64,000 nucleotides of DNA from Camellia lanceoleosa. Taxonomy: Eukaryota; Streptophyta; Magnoliopsida; Ericales; Theaceae. The stretch spans positions 118,604,021 through 118,668,020 of the forward strand of contig CM045767.1 in the NCBI GenBank assembly GCA_025200525.1, given 5' to 3'. The position numbers were made by a program, and so were the translations under genes. Below the pieces are notes generated by a model, which worked only from the letters and a program-made list of their open reading frames with translations, was not told the DNA's origin and did not search any database. Below, piece by piece: positions 13,069-24,903 of this stretch. Within the stretch, counting starts at the first letter, position 1. The number at the start of each line of letters is the position of its first letter.

Positions 13069-14245
13069 TGTAATAACCCCCACCACCGTTTACCGATAAA
13101 CTACCGAATACTGTTAAACTGAGACTGATTATGACTGATAATTGAAGTGATTGAAATACTGAATTGATTGACTGGAAACTGAAACCGAATTGATTGAGTG
13201 TACCTATTTGAATTGCATTCTATCTGTTGATCGTTTGATTATCTGTTCATGTTTTTGTGTTTAAACTACAAATTGAAGGCCTTATCGGCGGCCGAATCTG
13301 AAATCGATTGATGTTCTGTGTTCGTTAGAATTCATATGATTTTATGATATACTTAATTGAAATGTGATTTAGTATGATTAAATTAGATTAAAATAAGTTG
13401 AATTGCATTGTGGGCTTAATTACAACTTTGCCATCCTAGTGGCCCACTATCCCAAACACATTGAGCCTCCTTACACTTAAGCAAAACATTTTCTTTAGCT
13501 CATTTCATGTTCCCCACCGAAATATAGAGAGAGAGAGAAACTAGAAGAGTTGATTTCATCTCACTTTTGCTTGATATTGCTTGGTGATCTTAAAGAAATT
13601 GAAGATTGATTTCATAATTAAGCTCCTACACCTTTAATTCAAGACTTAAAGTAGATTCATTGCCTTCTTGTTTATGTTTTGAGTTAATAATTGCATGATT
13701 CATGTCAAATTGTAGAGTTAAGGCATGAATTGGTTCAATAGTGTTGAATTAAAGCTTAATTGTTGCATGCATGGCATACTCTTGCATTTTTGAGCTAGTT
13801 CTTCATAAATTGGACATGCATGCTCATATTTTTACAATAGACCATGAACTTACCATGTTTTTGAAAGATTTGGCTCACTAGAGCATGAGATGGAAGCTTT
13901 GAATTAAGTTTAATTCATGCATGTTTGAATGTTCATCATGTTCATGGAAATTGGTTTGAAATCAAGTTTGAAATAAACACCCTTGGGCTTTGATTTCTCA
14001 AATTGAGCTTTGAATCTTGTTGTTTTATGAGTTTTGAAGTGTTTTCCAGAAAATTAGCCCAAGAGGATCGAATTTGAAACATTTAAACTTGATTTGAGCT
14101 TGGAAGTTCAAATCTGGAAATTCTAGATTTTGGACTCCCGCTCGAGCTGGGAAAGTGGCGCTCGAGCGGGAAATTCGTGCTCCTAGTACTTTGCACTGTG
14201 TTGAAGTCCGCTCGAGTGGAAGGATTGACGCTCGAGTGGGACCTC

Positions 14246-16177
14246 TGTCACGCCCCGAACCCGCCCCTAGAAGTTCGGTGACGAGACCGGCCAGTAATCT
14301 TAGATTACCAAAGGCCTTTCCATGCAAAACATAAATAAAAGGGGCTCGCGGAAGCACAAGTAAATAATAAAGAGTCCAAGAGTGCATATAAATATGAACA
14401 AGTTATATACATGCCAAAATGATAAGTTAATTACCCACATCTGTTACCCAAGTTGCACTAAAAGATCATTTACAACACCTAAATACAATCCAAATAACCA
14501 AAAAGGCAAAACTCTCACAAAATGGCCTTCCTGGCCTACCCTCAACTCGGAGGCTCCAAAACACAGGTAGGCTTCAAAACGCGGCTCGGCTCGAGACTCC
14601 GCCTAGGCTCGACTCCCTGAATGCTCACCTATAATACATAAATACAAACAATGAGCTAAAGCTCAGCAAGTAACATAACAGTAAAGAGGTTAGTGAACGA
14701 AGTCCAACATTCATAATTCTGAAGTAAATCAATCATAATCATGTATCAACCATCATATAACATACGTAATGGCATACTCCACAGGGACTTAACATAGGCT
14801 GTCTTCCGACTAGAGTAACCCGTCCGTAATCGATTAATCGATCGACGAGATCTCAGAACCGTCCGTTAGGACTACCTATGGATGCCATACTAGATTCGCA
14901 AACTAGGACCTTCGTTCACAGAAAACATTTATCATTTAAAAATCATATCATATGGCATTTGAAACATAAGTCATAATAGCATATCTTTACGGAAACGTTA
15001 CTTACAATGGGTTTCCGATACTAAGGCACGCCTTCTCAATCGACTGCAAACATTCACATTGTAACACATTCTTAACATATCATCATCATATAATAACTCA
15101 TGCCATTCTTTCTTCTTTTTACATTTAGCCATAGTCATTCTCTTCCTTTATTACATTTATTTATGTCCATAATATGATCAAAAGATGCGAAATGATGCCA
15201 ATTACATACTAAAATCATATAAAACAACTTCCGAAATTTCACGAAAATAAGCCTTCCCGCTGAAGGCCGATTTGTCCGCCGAGCGACAAAGACATTTTCC
15301 CCAAAACTGCTGAGAGGTTGATTTTCCCGCCGGCGTGCTTCTCCGCCGAAGCGGACCTCGAAATCCAGATTACGGTTCTTCTTCTTCACTTCATCCTTCT
15401 TATCAAATACAACTTCCATTCTTATAAAACCAAGGTTTAAGACACTTGATCAACTATATAAATGAACCATGACAACTTCAATTCAAACCCAATAGCATCA
15501 TATATAAAATCAATCCATGAGTTAAGTTGGAAAACCATGAACTTGCACATAAAACCTTCATTTCTAAACATCCATGGAGGTTCTTCTTTAATCTACCAAA
15601 TAATCATTAATCATAACATTTTAGCCCATAATCTTGAATTCTACATACTAGATGCCAAGGATTCATACTCAATTTCATGAAAATCTTACCTTAATCACTT
15701 GGATGGAAAGGTTTAGCTTGATTCCTTTCTCTTCCTTTTCTTCTCTTGGTCTCTTCTCTCTCACGATTTCCTTCTCTCTCTCTCTTCTCTAGATTTTTCT
15801 CTTTGGTATATGAGTCAAATGAAGTCAAAAAGGTAACCAATCCTTATCTTATAACATATCTATCAATTAAACCATTTGTGCCAAAACTCTAAAGCCAAAC
15901 AAGGCCCTTATTATATCAACCATTTGAGCCAAACATGACTTAGCGATTCAGACGAATTTCAGCCCTCAATTTATTTTCTCAAACAGTTCTAAAAATTCCC
16001 GGTATCGCATAGGTATTTTCAATTCCATTTTCTGAACCCGTTACGGTCATCGATTTCAGTCCCGAAGTTATCATCCCAACAGATATTTTCCTAAGTTCAA
16101 CAGATATTCTTCAATTAACTCACATTTAAGCATAATTAATCTCTGGTAATTACAACATATGATTCCGGGTCGTTACA
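14246..16177 (-). repeat. LTR (3' LTR in sense) of gag-only element copy 1
   Basis: 1932 bp from TGTCACGCCCC to GGGTCGTTACA. Identical for hundreds of bases to 17748-19672 in the AT-rich half, but with dense differences at CpG-rich spots (for example 15258-15290 and 15360-15380). The adjacent purine tract lies at 16178-16190 on the - strand. Confidence 0.9.
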
Positions 16178-16190
16178 CTCTCCCCAACTT
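16178..16190 (-). other. Polypurine tract of gag-only element copy 1
   Basis: On the - strand, AAGTTGGGGAGAG directly precedes the LTR start TGTAACGACC. This is the expected plus-strand primer. The same tract with one change occurs in copy 2 next to 56834. Confidence 0.8.
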
Positions 16191-16310
16191 AAAAAGTTTG
16201 GTCCTCCAAACTTAGCTGATTCTGATATAATCCAGTTAGACATCTTGAATACATTATCGATCCTCTATCATAGATGATCAATTCACAAGTAGTTATAGTT
16301 GTAGCATTTC

Positions 16311-17534
16311 CTAATAATAACAAGGATAAGTTTGTTCTATCGTCAACATATGTTCAACAATTCTCCTTCGCATAGGTAATACTGCTAGTATCAAGATAAG
16401 TGATAAAGTCATACCTGTCTTTGCTTTTCCATTGTTCGGTGTCTTATCTGCAACTAGGGTGTAAACTCTTGCCTGCCTCACAGTGTTCCCTTCAGATGTT
16501 GCAATCGTCTGCGGTGCCATTGGTGAGTTTCCACTAGTCACGGGTCTTTCAGTCCTTGGGTGCATTTGTGGGCAAGTCCTGGCTATATGTCCCCTTTGTC
16601 CACATTTGAAACAAACTCCACGGCGGCAAATGCCCCAGTGCTGCTTCCCACATTCCGGACAAGTAGGTTTATCTACACTGCCGCTACTTTCCTTCTTCAT
16701 GTTGTCACTAAAACTTGAATTCAAAATTTCACTCCTGGAGGCGATTGACTCACTAACTGTGTTCACTTTTTGTTTCTTGAATCTTTTATTTTCTAATTCG
16801 GTCCCGGTTGTTGATTTGGACGCCTTCAAACTAGCAACATTCGACTCAGATATCAGAGCCCGGTCGAGTACATCAACATACTTTTCCAGTTTTAGAACAT
16901 TTACCCGGTCAAGGACTTCAACATGTAATCCACCCTCAAATTTTCTAGCCTTCTTGTATTCCGTGTCAACCATGTGAGGAGCATAACGAGCTAATTCTGT
17001 AAATTTACTCTCATATTCTGCTACAGACATGACACCCTGCTTCAGCTGTTCAAATTCTGAAATCTTTCTATCTCGCATACATTGAGGAAAATATTTTTCG
17101 TAGAATATTCCTTTGAATCGATCCCATGTCAAGTCTCTATTCTGATCTCGGATGAGCATCCACCATCTTCTCGCTTCTTCTTTCAAAGTAAATGTTGCCA
17201 ACAGAACTTTATAAGCATCTGTACACGGAAACACCTCAAAAATTTCCTCAGTTTCAAGTACCCATGCTTCGCTTTCAATGGTTCAATTCCCCTTCAAATT
17301 CTCGGTTTCAGCTTTTTTGTATTTCGGGTAAGGGTGATCATATCATCATTAGGGATCGGTTCCATTTGCACAGTGGCGGAGGAGGAGGTGGAAAAGGTTG
17401 CCTCTGGTGGTTGTTGGTTTTGTTCTAGTTGTTGTCTAACCATTCGATCAAAGCTTCTACCATTTGTTCTAACTGCTCATTCTTGCATCTGGAGATTCTG
17501 TTTCATCGACATTTCTGACATTGGCATCTTCCAT
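16311..17534 (-). pseudogene. gag of gag-only element copy 1 (Tekay/Del-like)
   Basis: The N-terminal part starts at the ATG at 17534 and is frame-disrupted by about 17460. The main uninterrupted frame runs 17234-16311 (about 307 codons). It shows the gag signature RRWW...LTWDRFK..FYEKYFP...R, then SVAEYESKFTELARYAP, and two cysteine clusters near codons 195-220: CPECGKQHWGIC and the classical knuckle CFKCGQRGHIARTC (C-x2-C-x4-H-x4-C). It ends after ARVYTLVADK, where in complete relatives protease begins. Gag forms the particle and binds RNA. This copy cannot make the full-length protein unless the early frame breaks are sequencing errors. The homologous frame break occurs in copy 2 near 58060. 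Confidence 0.85.
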
Positions 17535-17732
17535 TGGTCTATAGAACCCATGACAATAACACATTTCATTTTCCATATACTGTTTCCTTTACTGCCTCAC
17601 CATCATTCAGTTCTCATTTCTCATATTCATAAAACACACCCACACATGCACATGTATGCATGCCATGCGCTATTTCTTTTCTAATGCACCTAACAGCTCA
17701 TATGGACACGTGTGTGGGTAAATAACTCGTGC

Positions 17733-17744
17733 GCTCTGATACCA
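17733..17744 (-). other. Primer-binding site, initiator-Met tRNA type (copy 1)
   Basis: TGGTATCAGAGC on the - strand, three bases from the LTR end at 17748. It is complementary to the 3' end of plant initiator tRNA-Met and sets the element's orientation. Confidence 0.9.
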
Positions 17745-17747
17745 CTC

Positions 17748-19672
17748 TGTCACGCCCCGAACCCGCCCCTAGAAGTTCGGTGACGAGACCGGCCAGTAAT
17801 CTTAGATTACCAAAGGCCTTTCCATGCAAAACATAAATAAAAGGGCTCATGAAGCACAAGTAAATAATAAAGAGTCCAAGAGTCAGGCATAAATATGAAC
17901 AAGTTATATACATGCCAAAATGATAAGTTAATTACCCACATCATTACCCAAGTTACACAAAAGATCATTTACAACACCTAAATACAATCCAAATAACCAA
18001 AAGGCAAAACTCTCACAAAATGGCCTTCGTGCCTAGCCTCAACTCGGAGGCTCCAAAACTCGTAGGCTTCAAAACGGCTTCGGCTCGAGACTCCGCCAGG
18101 CTCGACTTCAATGCTCACCTATAATACATAAATACAAACAATGAGCTAAAGCTCGAAGTAACATAACAAGAAAGAGGTTAGTGAACGAAGTCCAACATTC
18201 ATAATTCAAGTAAATCAATCATAATCATGTATCAACCATCATATAACATACGTAATGGCATACTCCACAGGACTTAACATAGGTCGTCTTCCGACTAGAG
18301 TAACCGGTCCGCATAATCGATTAATCGATCGACGAGATCTCGAACCGTCCGTTAGGACTACCTATGGATGCCATACTAGATTCGCAAACTAGGACCTTCG
18401 CTCACGTAAAACATTTATCATTTAAAAATCATATCATATGGCATTTGAAACATAAGTCATAATAGCATATCTTTACTAAACGCATTACAATGGGTTTCCG
18501 ATACCGTTGGCACGGTCTTCTCAATCTGACCTGCAATCATTCACATTGTAACACATTCTTAACATATCATCATCATATAATAACTCATGCCATTCTTTCT
18601 TCTTTTACATTTAGCCATAGTCATTCTCTTCCTTTATTACATTTATTTATGTCCATAATATGATCAAAAGATGCGAAATGATGCCAATTACATACTAAAA
18701 TCATATAAAACAACTTCCCGAAATTTCCTGAAAATAAGCCTTCCCGCTCGAGCGCTGATTTGTCCGCTCGAGCGGACAGTACATTTTCCCCAAAACTGCT
18801 GAGAGGTTGATTTTCCCGCCGAAGGCTTACCTCCGCTCGGCGGACCTCGAAAATCCAGATTTCTGGTTCTTCTTCTTCACTTCATCCTTCTTATCAAATA
18901 CAACTTCCATTCTTATAAAACCAAGGTTTAAGACACTTGATCAACTATATAAATGAACCATGACAACTTCAATTCAAACCCAATAGCATCATATATAAAA
19001 TCAATCCATGAGTTAAGTTGGAAAACCATGAACTTGCACATAAAACCTTCATTTCTAAACATCCATGGAGGTTCTTCTTTAATCTACCAAATAATCATTA
19101 ATCATAACATTTTAGCCCATAATCTTGAATTCTACATACTAGATGCCAAGGATTCATACTCAATTTCATGAAAATCTTACCTTAATCACTTGGATGGAAA
19201 GGTTTAGCTTGATTCCCCTTTCTCTTCCTTTCTTCTCTTGGTCTCTTTCTCTCTCACGATTTCCTTCTCTCTCTCTCTCTTCTCTAGATTTTTCTCTTTG
19301 GTATATGAGTCAAATGAAGTCAAAAAGGTAACCAATCCTTATCTTATAACATATCTATCAATTAAACCATTTGTGCCAAAACTCTAAAGCCAAACAAGGC
19401 CCTTATTATATCAACCATTTGAGCCAAACATGACTTAGCGATTCAGACGAATTTCAGCCCTCAATTTATTTTCTCAAACAGTTCTAAAAATTCCCGGTAT
19501 CGCATAGGTATTTTCAATTCCATTTTCTGAACCCGTTACGGTCATCGATTTCAGTCCCGAAGTTATCATCCCAACAGATATTTTCCTAAGTTCAACAGAT
19601 ATTCTTCAATTAACTCACATTTAAGCATAATTAATCTCTGGTAATTACAACATATGATTCCGGGTCGTTACA
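17748..19672 (-). repeat. LTR (5' LTR in sense) of gag-only element copy 1
   Basis: 1925 bp, TGTCACGCCCC to GGGTCGTTACA. See the partner LTR for the pattern of differences. Confidence 0.9.
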
Positions 19673-20875
19673 TTGTGTCTTACGCTCGAGCGGCTATCGA
19701 GCGCCCGATCGAGCGTGGATTTCACCTATCCAATATTTTTTACTGTTTTGCATGTCCGCTCGAGCGTGCGAAGTGACGCTCAAGCGAAAACCTTTGTCTG
19801 CATGTCTGCTCGAGCGGGGAAACATACGCTCGAGCAGGACTCTGTTTCACTGAAAAATTCTGAATACATCTTTGCATCCTCATCCCATCCTAAGCATTCT
19901 TAGGCCTAGTTTAAGGTATCTTATTAAGGATATAGATGTAGAACACACCAAGGCAAATTAGGGACTAAGTTATCATCTTTCCCAACTGTATAGCTTAGTG
20001 TGTGTTCAACCCGTGTACTGTGTAGGGTTCGTGGATCGAGACGCCTAGCTCATCAGAGCCTGTAACTCGTGGAGTAACAATTGTGTAAAGATATGTTCAA
20101 CATCATTATCTTGAATCCGAATCGAATCGATATTGTTTACTAAATGAATGTACGCCCTATATTCGAATCGCATCGTGGCATCCTTAACACCTCATCGCAT
20201 CTTATTCTTATAGAGATCTCTGTCGGTTCCCTCGTGGAACCACTACTGTTTATTGATTGATGGCCATCATTACTGTTCGGTCTTTAAGACCTACTGCTTA
20301 TTGTACTGTTATGCTAATGGATGTACCACATATAACTGATTGACTGAAAGACTAAAATACTGATTTAATGAACTGTTTTCATTACTGTAAGGACATTCAT
20401 TCTAAACCTCTTTACGCATTATGTTGTTCACTGGGCTTTAGCTCACTGCTCATATATATATGTAGGTGTACAGTCGGACCAATGCTAGAAGCGTGGGTAA
20501 ACTCAGCTTTTGTCAAGCCAACCATGTGCCTCACCGCGAGGTTCCGAGCTTGCCAAGCTATGGCTTAGGGGTGTTTTAATCTTCCCCGCCTATCTCTCAG
20601 AATCGTGTTGTATCTTTATAGATCGTTATCGACTGCATCGCCAAATAGGATTAAGTCCTGTCTTGGTGATTGTAAATCTGTGTATATATCTATGTATGTA
20701 TGAAAAATCTTTTGCATACGGTATCCGCCACTCATTGGACATTGTTTATTTATCGCTTTTGGCTTCCGCCATGCCCATGTACTGCTTTTCTCGTTTCATC
20801 ATAAGTAGGCCTTGTAATCTGACATCGGGTTACATTCTGATGCTAAACCCATAGGGGCGGGTTTGGGTCGTGACA

Positions 20876-21135
20876 TAGAGCCTCAGTCAGTTACGCTAGA
20901 TGCAACTAGAGTTAAGAAGGGTAACTACGGGGGTACATCTAATGAGAGCAACGGTGAGGGGGAAACACTTAAAAGGAATGACTTAGTCCTTAGCACTCCA
21001 TATGTGCCTAAGGCACCCTTTTCCCAATGCCTTGATACACTGTCCCCTTTTAATAAGAAGGCGACATCCATGGAGGCAATGATGGATGTCTTTAAACAGG
21101 TAAAAATCAACCTCCTCCTGTTGGAGGCGATTTAG
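20876..21135 (+). pseudogene. gag-protease linker of the Athila-like element, after the solo LTR
   Basis: After the duplicated TAGAG the host reading frame resumes (codons for EPQSVTLDATRVKKG). A P-F-rich segment, KAPFSQCLDTLSPF, follows. In Athila this region links gag to protease. A TAG at 21133-21135 ends the frame, and the coding signal continues in another frame from 21202. Confidence 0.7.
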
Positions 21136-21201
21136 CAAATATCATCATATGCCAAATTTCTGAAGGACCTTTGTACGCAAAAGCGTAAATCTAGGACACA
21201 T

Positions 21202-21885
21202 GTGTCCCAAAAGGTCCTACTCATGGAGCAAGTAAGCTCCATCTTGTTGAATGACACACCTCCTAAGCTTAAGGACCCGGGTGCCCCAACCATTGCATGC
21301 ATTATAGGGGACCATTTCATTGATAGGGCCTTATTAGATTTAGGGGCTAGTGTCAATTTATTGCCGTACTCTGTGAGGGAATTTGGGCTTGGCGAGTTGA
21401 AACCCACTACTGTCACTCTTCAATTGGCTGACCGGTCCCTCAGAGGGCCACGTGGCATGATTGAGGATGTGCTAGTTAAGGTTGATAGGTTCTACTTCCC
21501 TGTTGACTTTTTGGTGTTAGATATGGAACCGGTAGCCAGTTCTAAGAAACAAATGCCGGTAATCTTAGGTCGACCTTTCTTGGCTACGGCCAATGCATGC
21601 ATCAATTGTCGGACCGGGGTTATGGAAGTTTCATTTGGCAACATGCAAGTGAAACTTAATATTTTCCAAGCATCCCAACAACCTCATGAGAGAGAGGAGT
21701 GCTTATTAGTGGATGTTGTGGATGAGATTGTGGAGGAGGCTTTGTCCTCCATTCTTGTAGAGGACCCTTTAGAGGCTTGTCTAGCTTATTTTGGGTTTGA
21801 AAATTTTGATATTGAAGGGTCAGTTGAGGAGGTATTATATTGGATGCAGGTATTATATACTCCATCTCAGATAGCAAGTGGGTGA
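21202..21885 (+). pseudogene. Aspartic protease of the Athila-like element
   Basis: A 227-codon open frame. Residues about 40-60 contain the retropepsin active-site region ALLDLGASVNLLPYS, where DLG stands for the usual DTG/DSG, as is common in Athila. The flap-like GPRGMIEDVLVKVD and the conserved ILGRPFLATANA follow at about residues 90-135. The enzyme would have cut Gag-Pol into mature proteins. The frame is intact across the domain but breaks before reverse transcriptase, so it is a relic. Confidence 0.85.
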
Positions 21886-22045
21886 GTCCCACACAAGTGG
21901 TGCCCAAGAAATTGGGCATCACCGTTGTTGAGAATGAGGGAGGAGAGTTAGTCCCCACACGAACCACTACTGGGTGGCGAGTGTGCATTGATTATAGGAG
22001 ACTAAATTCCTCGACTAGGAAGGATCATTTTCCTTTACCTAGGGG
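21840..22045 (+). pseudogene. Truncated start of reverse transcriptase, Athila-like element
   Basis: Carries the entry motifs of reverse transcriptase: WVSPTQVVPKK, then GWRVCIDYRRLN and the RKDHFPLP phrase. Homology stops abruptly at about 22045, followed by a short unrelated tail and a stop. The catalytic YVDD, RNase H and integrase are absent, so an internal deletion removed most of pol. Confidence 0.85.
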
Positions 22046-22481
22046 TTTGATGGACCCATTTTATTATGCTTGATAGATTGATTTCTTATTTTTTTTATTT
22101 ATTTATTTTTTCTTTCCCTTCTATGTTATTCTGTTTTTCCTTATTCTCGTGATGCTTTATTTGTGTCTAGGAGACTTTAAATCCTCTAAAGGTGTAATTC
22201 CTTTGGTGTATGCCGTGTTTGAACGGCATCTGACGGTCTAGTATAGCCACTTAACCGTGTTTGTAGTGAGTTCCTAGGAGACCAACTGAGACGGTGGAAA
22301 CTAGAGTTCGAATGGCAAAGCCTAGAATACAAAGGTTTGGGATTTTCGAGACTAGAGTCTGGTTTAAATACCCAGAGGTGGGGAGATTGCTTCAAAACTA
22401 CCTCGGCTTGAACTCTATATGGCAGCCCCATAGGTTGAGGTAGCTTTATGCGCTTCGATTGTGGATACCGAATCAACCTAG
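22046..22481. other. Noncoding internal sequence of the Athila-like element
   Basis: About 435 bp between the broken reverse transcriptase and the Tat insertion, beginning with a T-rich tract. No domain recognised. It ends with CCTAG, the target duplicated by the Tat element. Confidence 0.5.
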
Positions 22482-23441
22482 TGTAGACACCCCATTTTTG
22501 ACCGACCTTAAGACTCAGACGTCACCGATTGAGCGCTCGGTGATGTTGCATATTGTGCTCGTTCAGAAGTCTCAGAGTCACGGCCGTGAGCCCTGCCTCC
22601 GGACTTCTGAACCCTCTTCTGTACCTTGTCTCGGTTTGCGAACCAAACTTGGTCTTCTCTGTTTCTTTTCCTGAAAGGAGGGAGAGGTCCTGTAGACCAT
22701 CTCTCAGTGGCCGTAGGCTACATTTCGTGGCCGTAGGCCATTTTGTCCATTTCGGAGCCCGGTTCTCGGTTTTCGGAGCTGTCAGGCCGTGTGCCTCGGT
22801 TCGGGACCGTCTAACCATCTCCGATTCCTCCGATTCCTCTGATTTTTTGCATACATCTTATTTACTCCCTTTTGAGGGACACTGAGGTCTGAGAGACCCA
22901 CTTTGTGGTCAAATGTCACTTTCGGTGCTTAACAGCCTGTTTTCGGGACTCCGAACTGCGTATTTTGGCCCCCGAGCATTCGTTTTGCATCGGTTTTCAT
23001 TCATTTTTGGCAGGTACCTCTGTTTTATCACTAGGAAGGTCACTGAAGGGTGGGAGGCCAGCAATTGTCTCAGCAACCAGTTATATTCCTCCGGCGCTCT
23101 CCGACGCCCGTTTTTCTCACTTCCGAGCCAATGTTGACCACCCTAGGGCCATTTTCTTCAACCCCAAACCACATATTTGTGTTGTACACACATGGGAGGA
23201 CCCTAAAAGTCTATGGCCGGCCAGTAATTGTTGTTGAACCTTTTGAACCCCTCCTAAAAGTGGCTTGTTGTCTCTCCTGTTTTACAGTTGCCAATTTCCA
23301 ACCAGAGGGTCTTGTTGAGGACACATAGGAGGACACCTTTTTGTGGTGGCCGGCCAAAAATTCCTCTGGACCATTTTGCCCCTTAGCCGGCCGGCCATAG
23401 GGGGTGGCTGGCCGGCCACCTGCAACAAAAATAGCAGGCCG
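22482..23441 (+). repeat. Truncated 5' LTR of the Tat element
   Basis: Matches 37925-38880 closely, then stops at 23441 and runs straight into gag coding sequence. The lost part includes the rest of the LTR, the primer site and most of gag. The break falls at the same LTR position where the TRIM is inserted in the 3' LTR. It contains several GGCCGGCC sites (near 23217, 23351, 23389 and 23411). Confidence 0.9.
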
Positions 23442-24903
23442 CGGAGGTCAGTATGGTCACCTCCACTCCCCCTTCCCATCCAAGGCCCGCGGCGACCACA
23501 CCCTTTTCCAGTACATCCGGGAGCAGTACCCAAGCCTTGAGATATCAGTCCAGAGGCCAAAGAACCTTCACTCCACTATACATGCCTTTGTCCAAGGCTC
23601 TCAGGGTTCTAATCAAAAAGGGGCATCTGAAACCCCTAGAGCTGAGGCCATTACCAAATCCACTCCCCCCTTCCCACAACCCGCCAAGCATCAGGCGTAC
23701 CACCAAGAAGATGGCCATGATACGCACTAACAATTGCGTCACGAGATTCAGGACCTCGTTGACAAAAACATTATTCTACCTCCCGAAAGACCCAACATCA
23801 CAACCAATCCACTCCCCGCACATAACCAAGATCCACCACCCAAAAGAGTCAACCTCATCCAAACTGGGGTCGTATCCTACGATCCTAGTATCTATATTAC
23901 TCCCTCTCACCTACCCAAGCCGAAGGTGATCCTTCCTGACTGCACTGACTTGTGCATGTTAGACGCCTTCACAACCTAATCTGAGCCAAAAGTGGTGACC
24001 ATCGAAGATGGAATGGGGCAGGTTTCAGAGGAAGGAAGAATTATTGAGTCTGGGACGGAACAGTTTGGGAATCTAGCTGGAAGAGCCTATGATCCGAGCG
24101 GATACATCCTACCAATGGGCCAGTCGGAGTTGAGTGTGGGGCTACCAGAAAAAGCTGAACTGTGCATGATTCGGGGGGACAGACTTGAACAACGGGCAAA
24201 TGATCTGATAACAGTGGAAGAAGATTTTGCCAACCTCCAGTTCTTCAACGACCAGGAATCAGGGGATGTAACAGTCAACTGGTTTGGATATGAGGAGTCG
24301 GCGGAAGTTATCGGATGGTTAGATGATCAGCCGGATGTCGTGGAACTTCAGCCAGAGCAAGGCCCGGCAGGGGCAAGGGTATCAATGATGGCCGGAATGG
24401 CCGAGAGTCAGAATGGATTGCCGGAGAGCGTCGGTACAAAAAATTTCGCTCGGGATCAAGATATTATGAAAACTGAACAACAAACCATACTAACACAGGA
24501 GGAGCAAGGGAAGAATTGGGATTCTGAGAGAATCCGGAAAGCCAAGAACCATGAAGAGATTGAAAATGCTGCGAACACGAAAGCAGGATATGCTGTGAGC
24601 ATATGGGATGAAAGTACCGAGAGTACAAACTTGCCAGAACCAGATAGGTGTCTGTTGAATGCTAGTGGGATGTGGTGGGAAGACGATGACTTATGTCTTG
24701 CCCACACGGATGAAGATTAGGCAGGCGCTCAACCAGATGATACTTGGTACCTCGATGAGGTGGACCACATGACCAGGAGCGGGCGGTACTTCAAGCCCCC
24801 ACACCTAGACCAACCCGAAACATCTGGAAAAGATAAAGAGGCTGAGAAACAGAGAGAGAAGCAAATTGAAGAAGAAGCTGTACTGAGACAGTTAAAGAAG
24901 ATA
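23442..24903 (+). pseudogene. gag C-terminal remnant of the Tat element
   Basis: Begins mid-gene after the deletion. Phrases typical of Tat gag are spread over several frames: FTPLYMPLSKAL, IKKGHLKPLE, the histidine-cysteine segment AYHQ.DGHDT, then RHEIQDLVD and PPERPN.TTNPLP. A long acidic linker follows (23992-24720, 242 open codons), interrupted by TAA at 23977 and TAG at 24718, and ends with TRSGRYFKPP and a coiled-coil-like KDKEAEKQREKQIEEEA. At least two frame changes and two stops make it non-functional. Confidence 0.8.

Larger units (their letters stand above)
14246..19672 (-). mobile_element. gag-only LTR retrotransposon (TR-GAG type), copy 1
   Basis: Two LTRs (14246-16177 and 17748-19672) flank only 1570 bp of internal DNA. 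Read on the - strand the parts are in order: LTR, 3-base spacer, primer site TGGTATCAGAGC (17744-17733, initiator-Met tRNA type), a gag reading frame, purine tract AAGTTGGGGAGAG, LTR. No protease, reverse transcriptase or integrase sequence exists. It fits the described class of terminal-repeat elements carrying gag alone, which rely on enzymes from related autonomous copies. Gag motifs resemble the Tekay/Del chromoviruses. The flanks (ACCTC and TTGTG) do not match, so no TSD is seen. Confidence 0.88.
13069..20875 (+). repeat. Solo LTR inserted in Athila-like gag-pol, itself interrupted
   Basis: Runs TGTAATAACCCC (13069) to GTCGTGACA (20875) with perfect TSD TAGAG at 13064-13068 and 20876-20880. 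The two parts (13069-14245 and 19673-20875, about 2.4 kb together) are separated by the gag-only element 14246-19672. The sequence just before the insertion point has many copies of a CGCTCGAGCG-like palindrome, as does the sequence just after. The insertion splits the codons for RSGREL and E of the host polyprotein. It is the same broad LTR family as 9068-11008 and 50609-54515, in + orientation. Confidence 0.88.

Noticed and set aside
15462..15680. 72-codon frame identical to one at 18953-19171
   Set aside because: The identity is due to the two LTRs of one element. No protein family matches and it lies in noncoding LTR.
22553..23328. Series of ~90-110-codon open frames repeated at 37996-38781
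   Set aside because: They recur only because both places are copies of the same LTR. They overlap in different frames and contain no domain.
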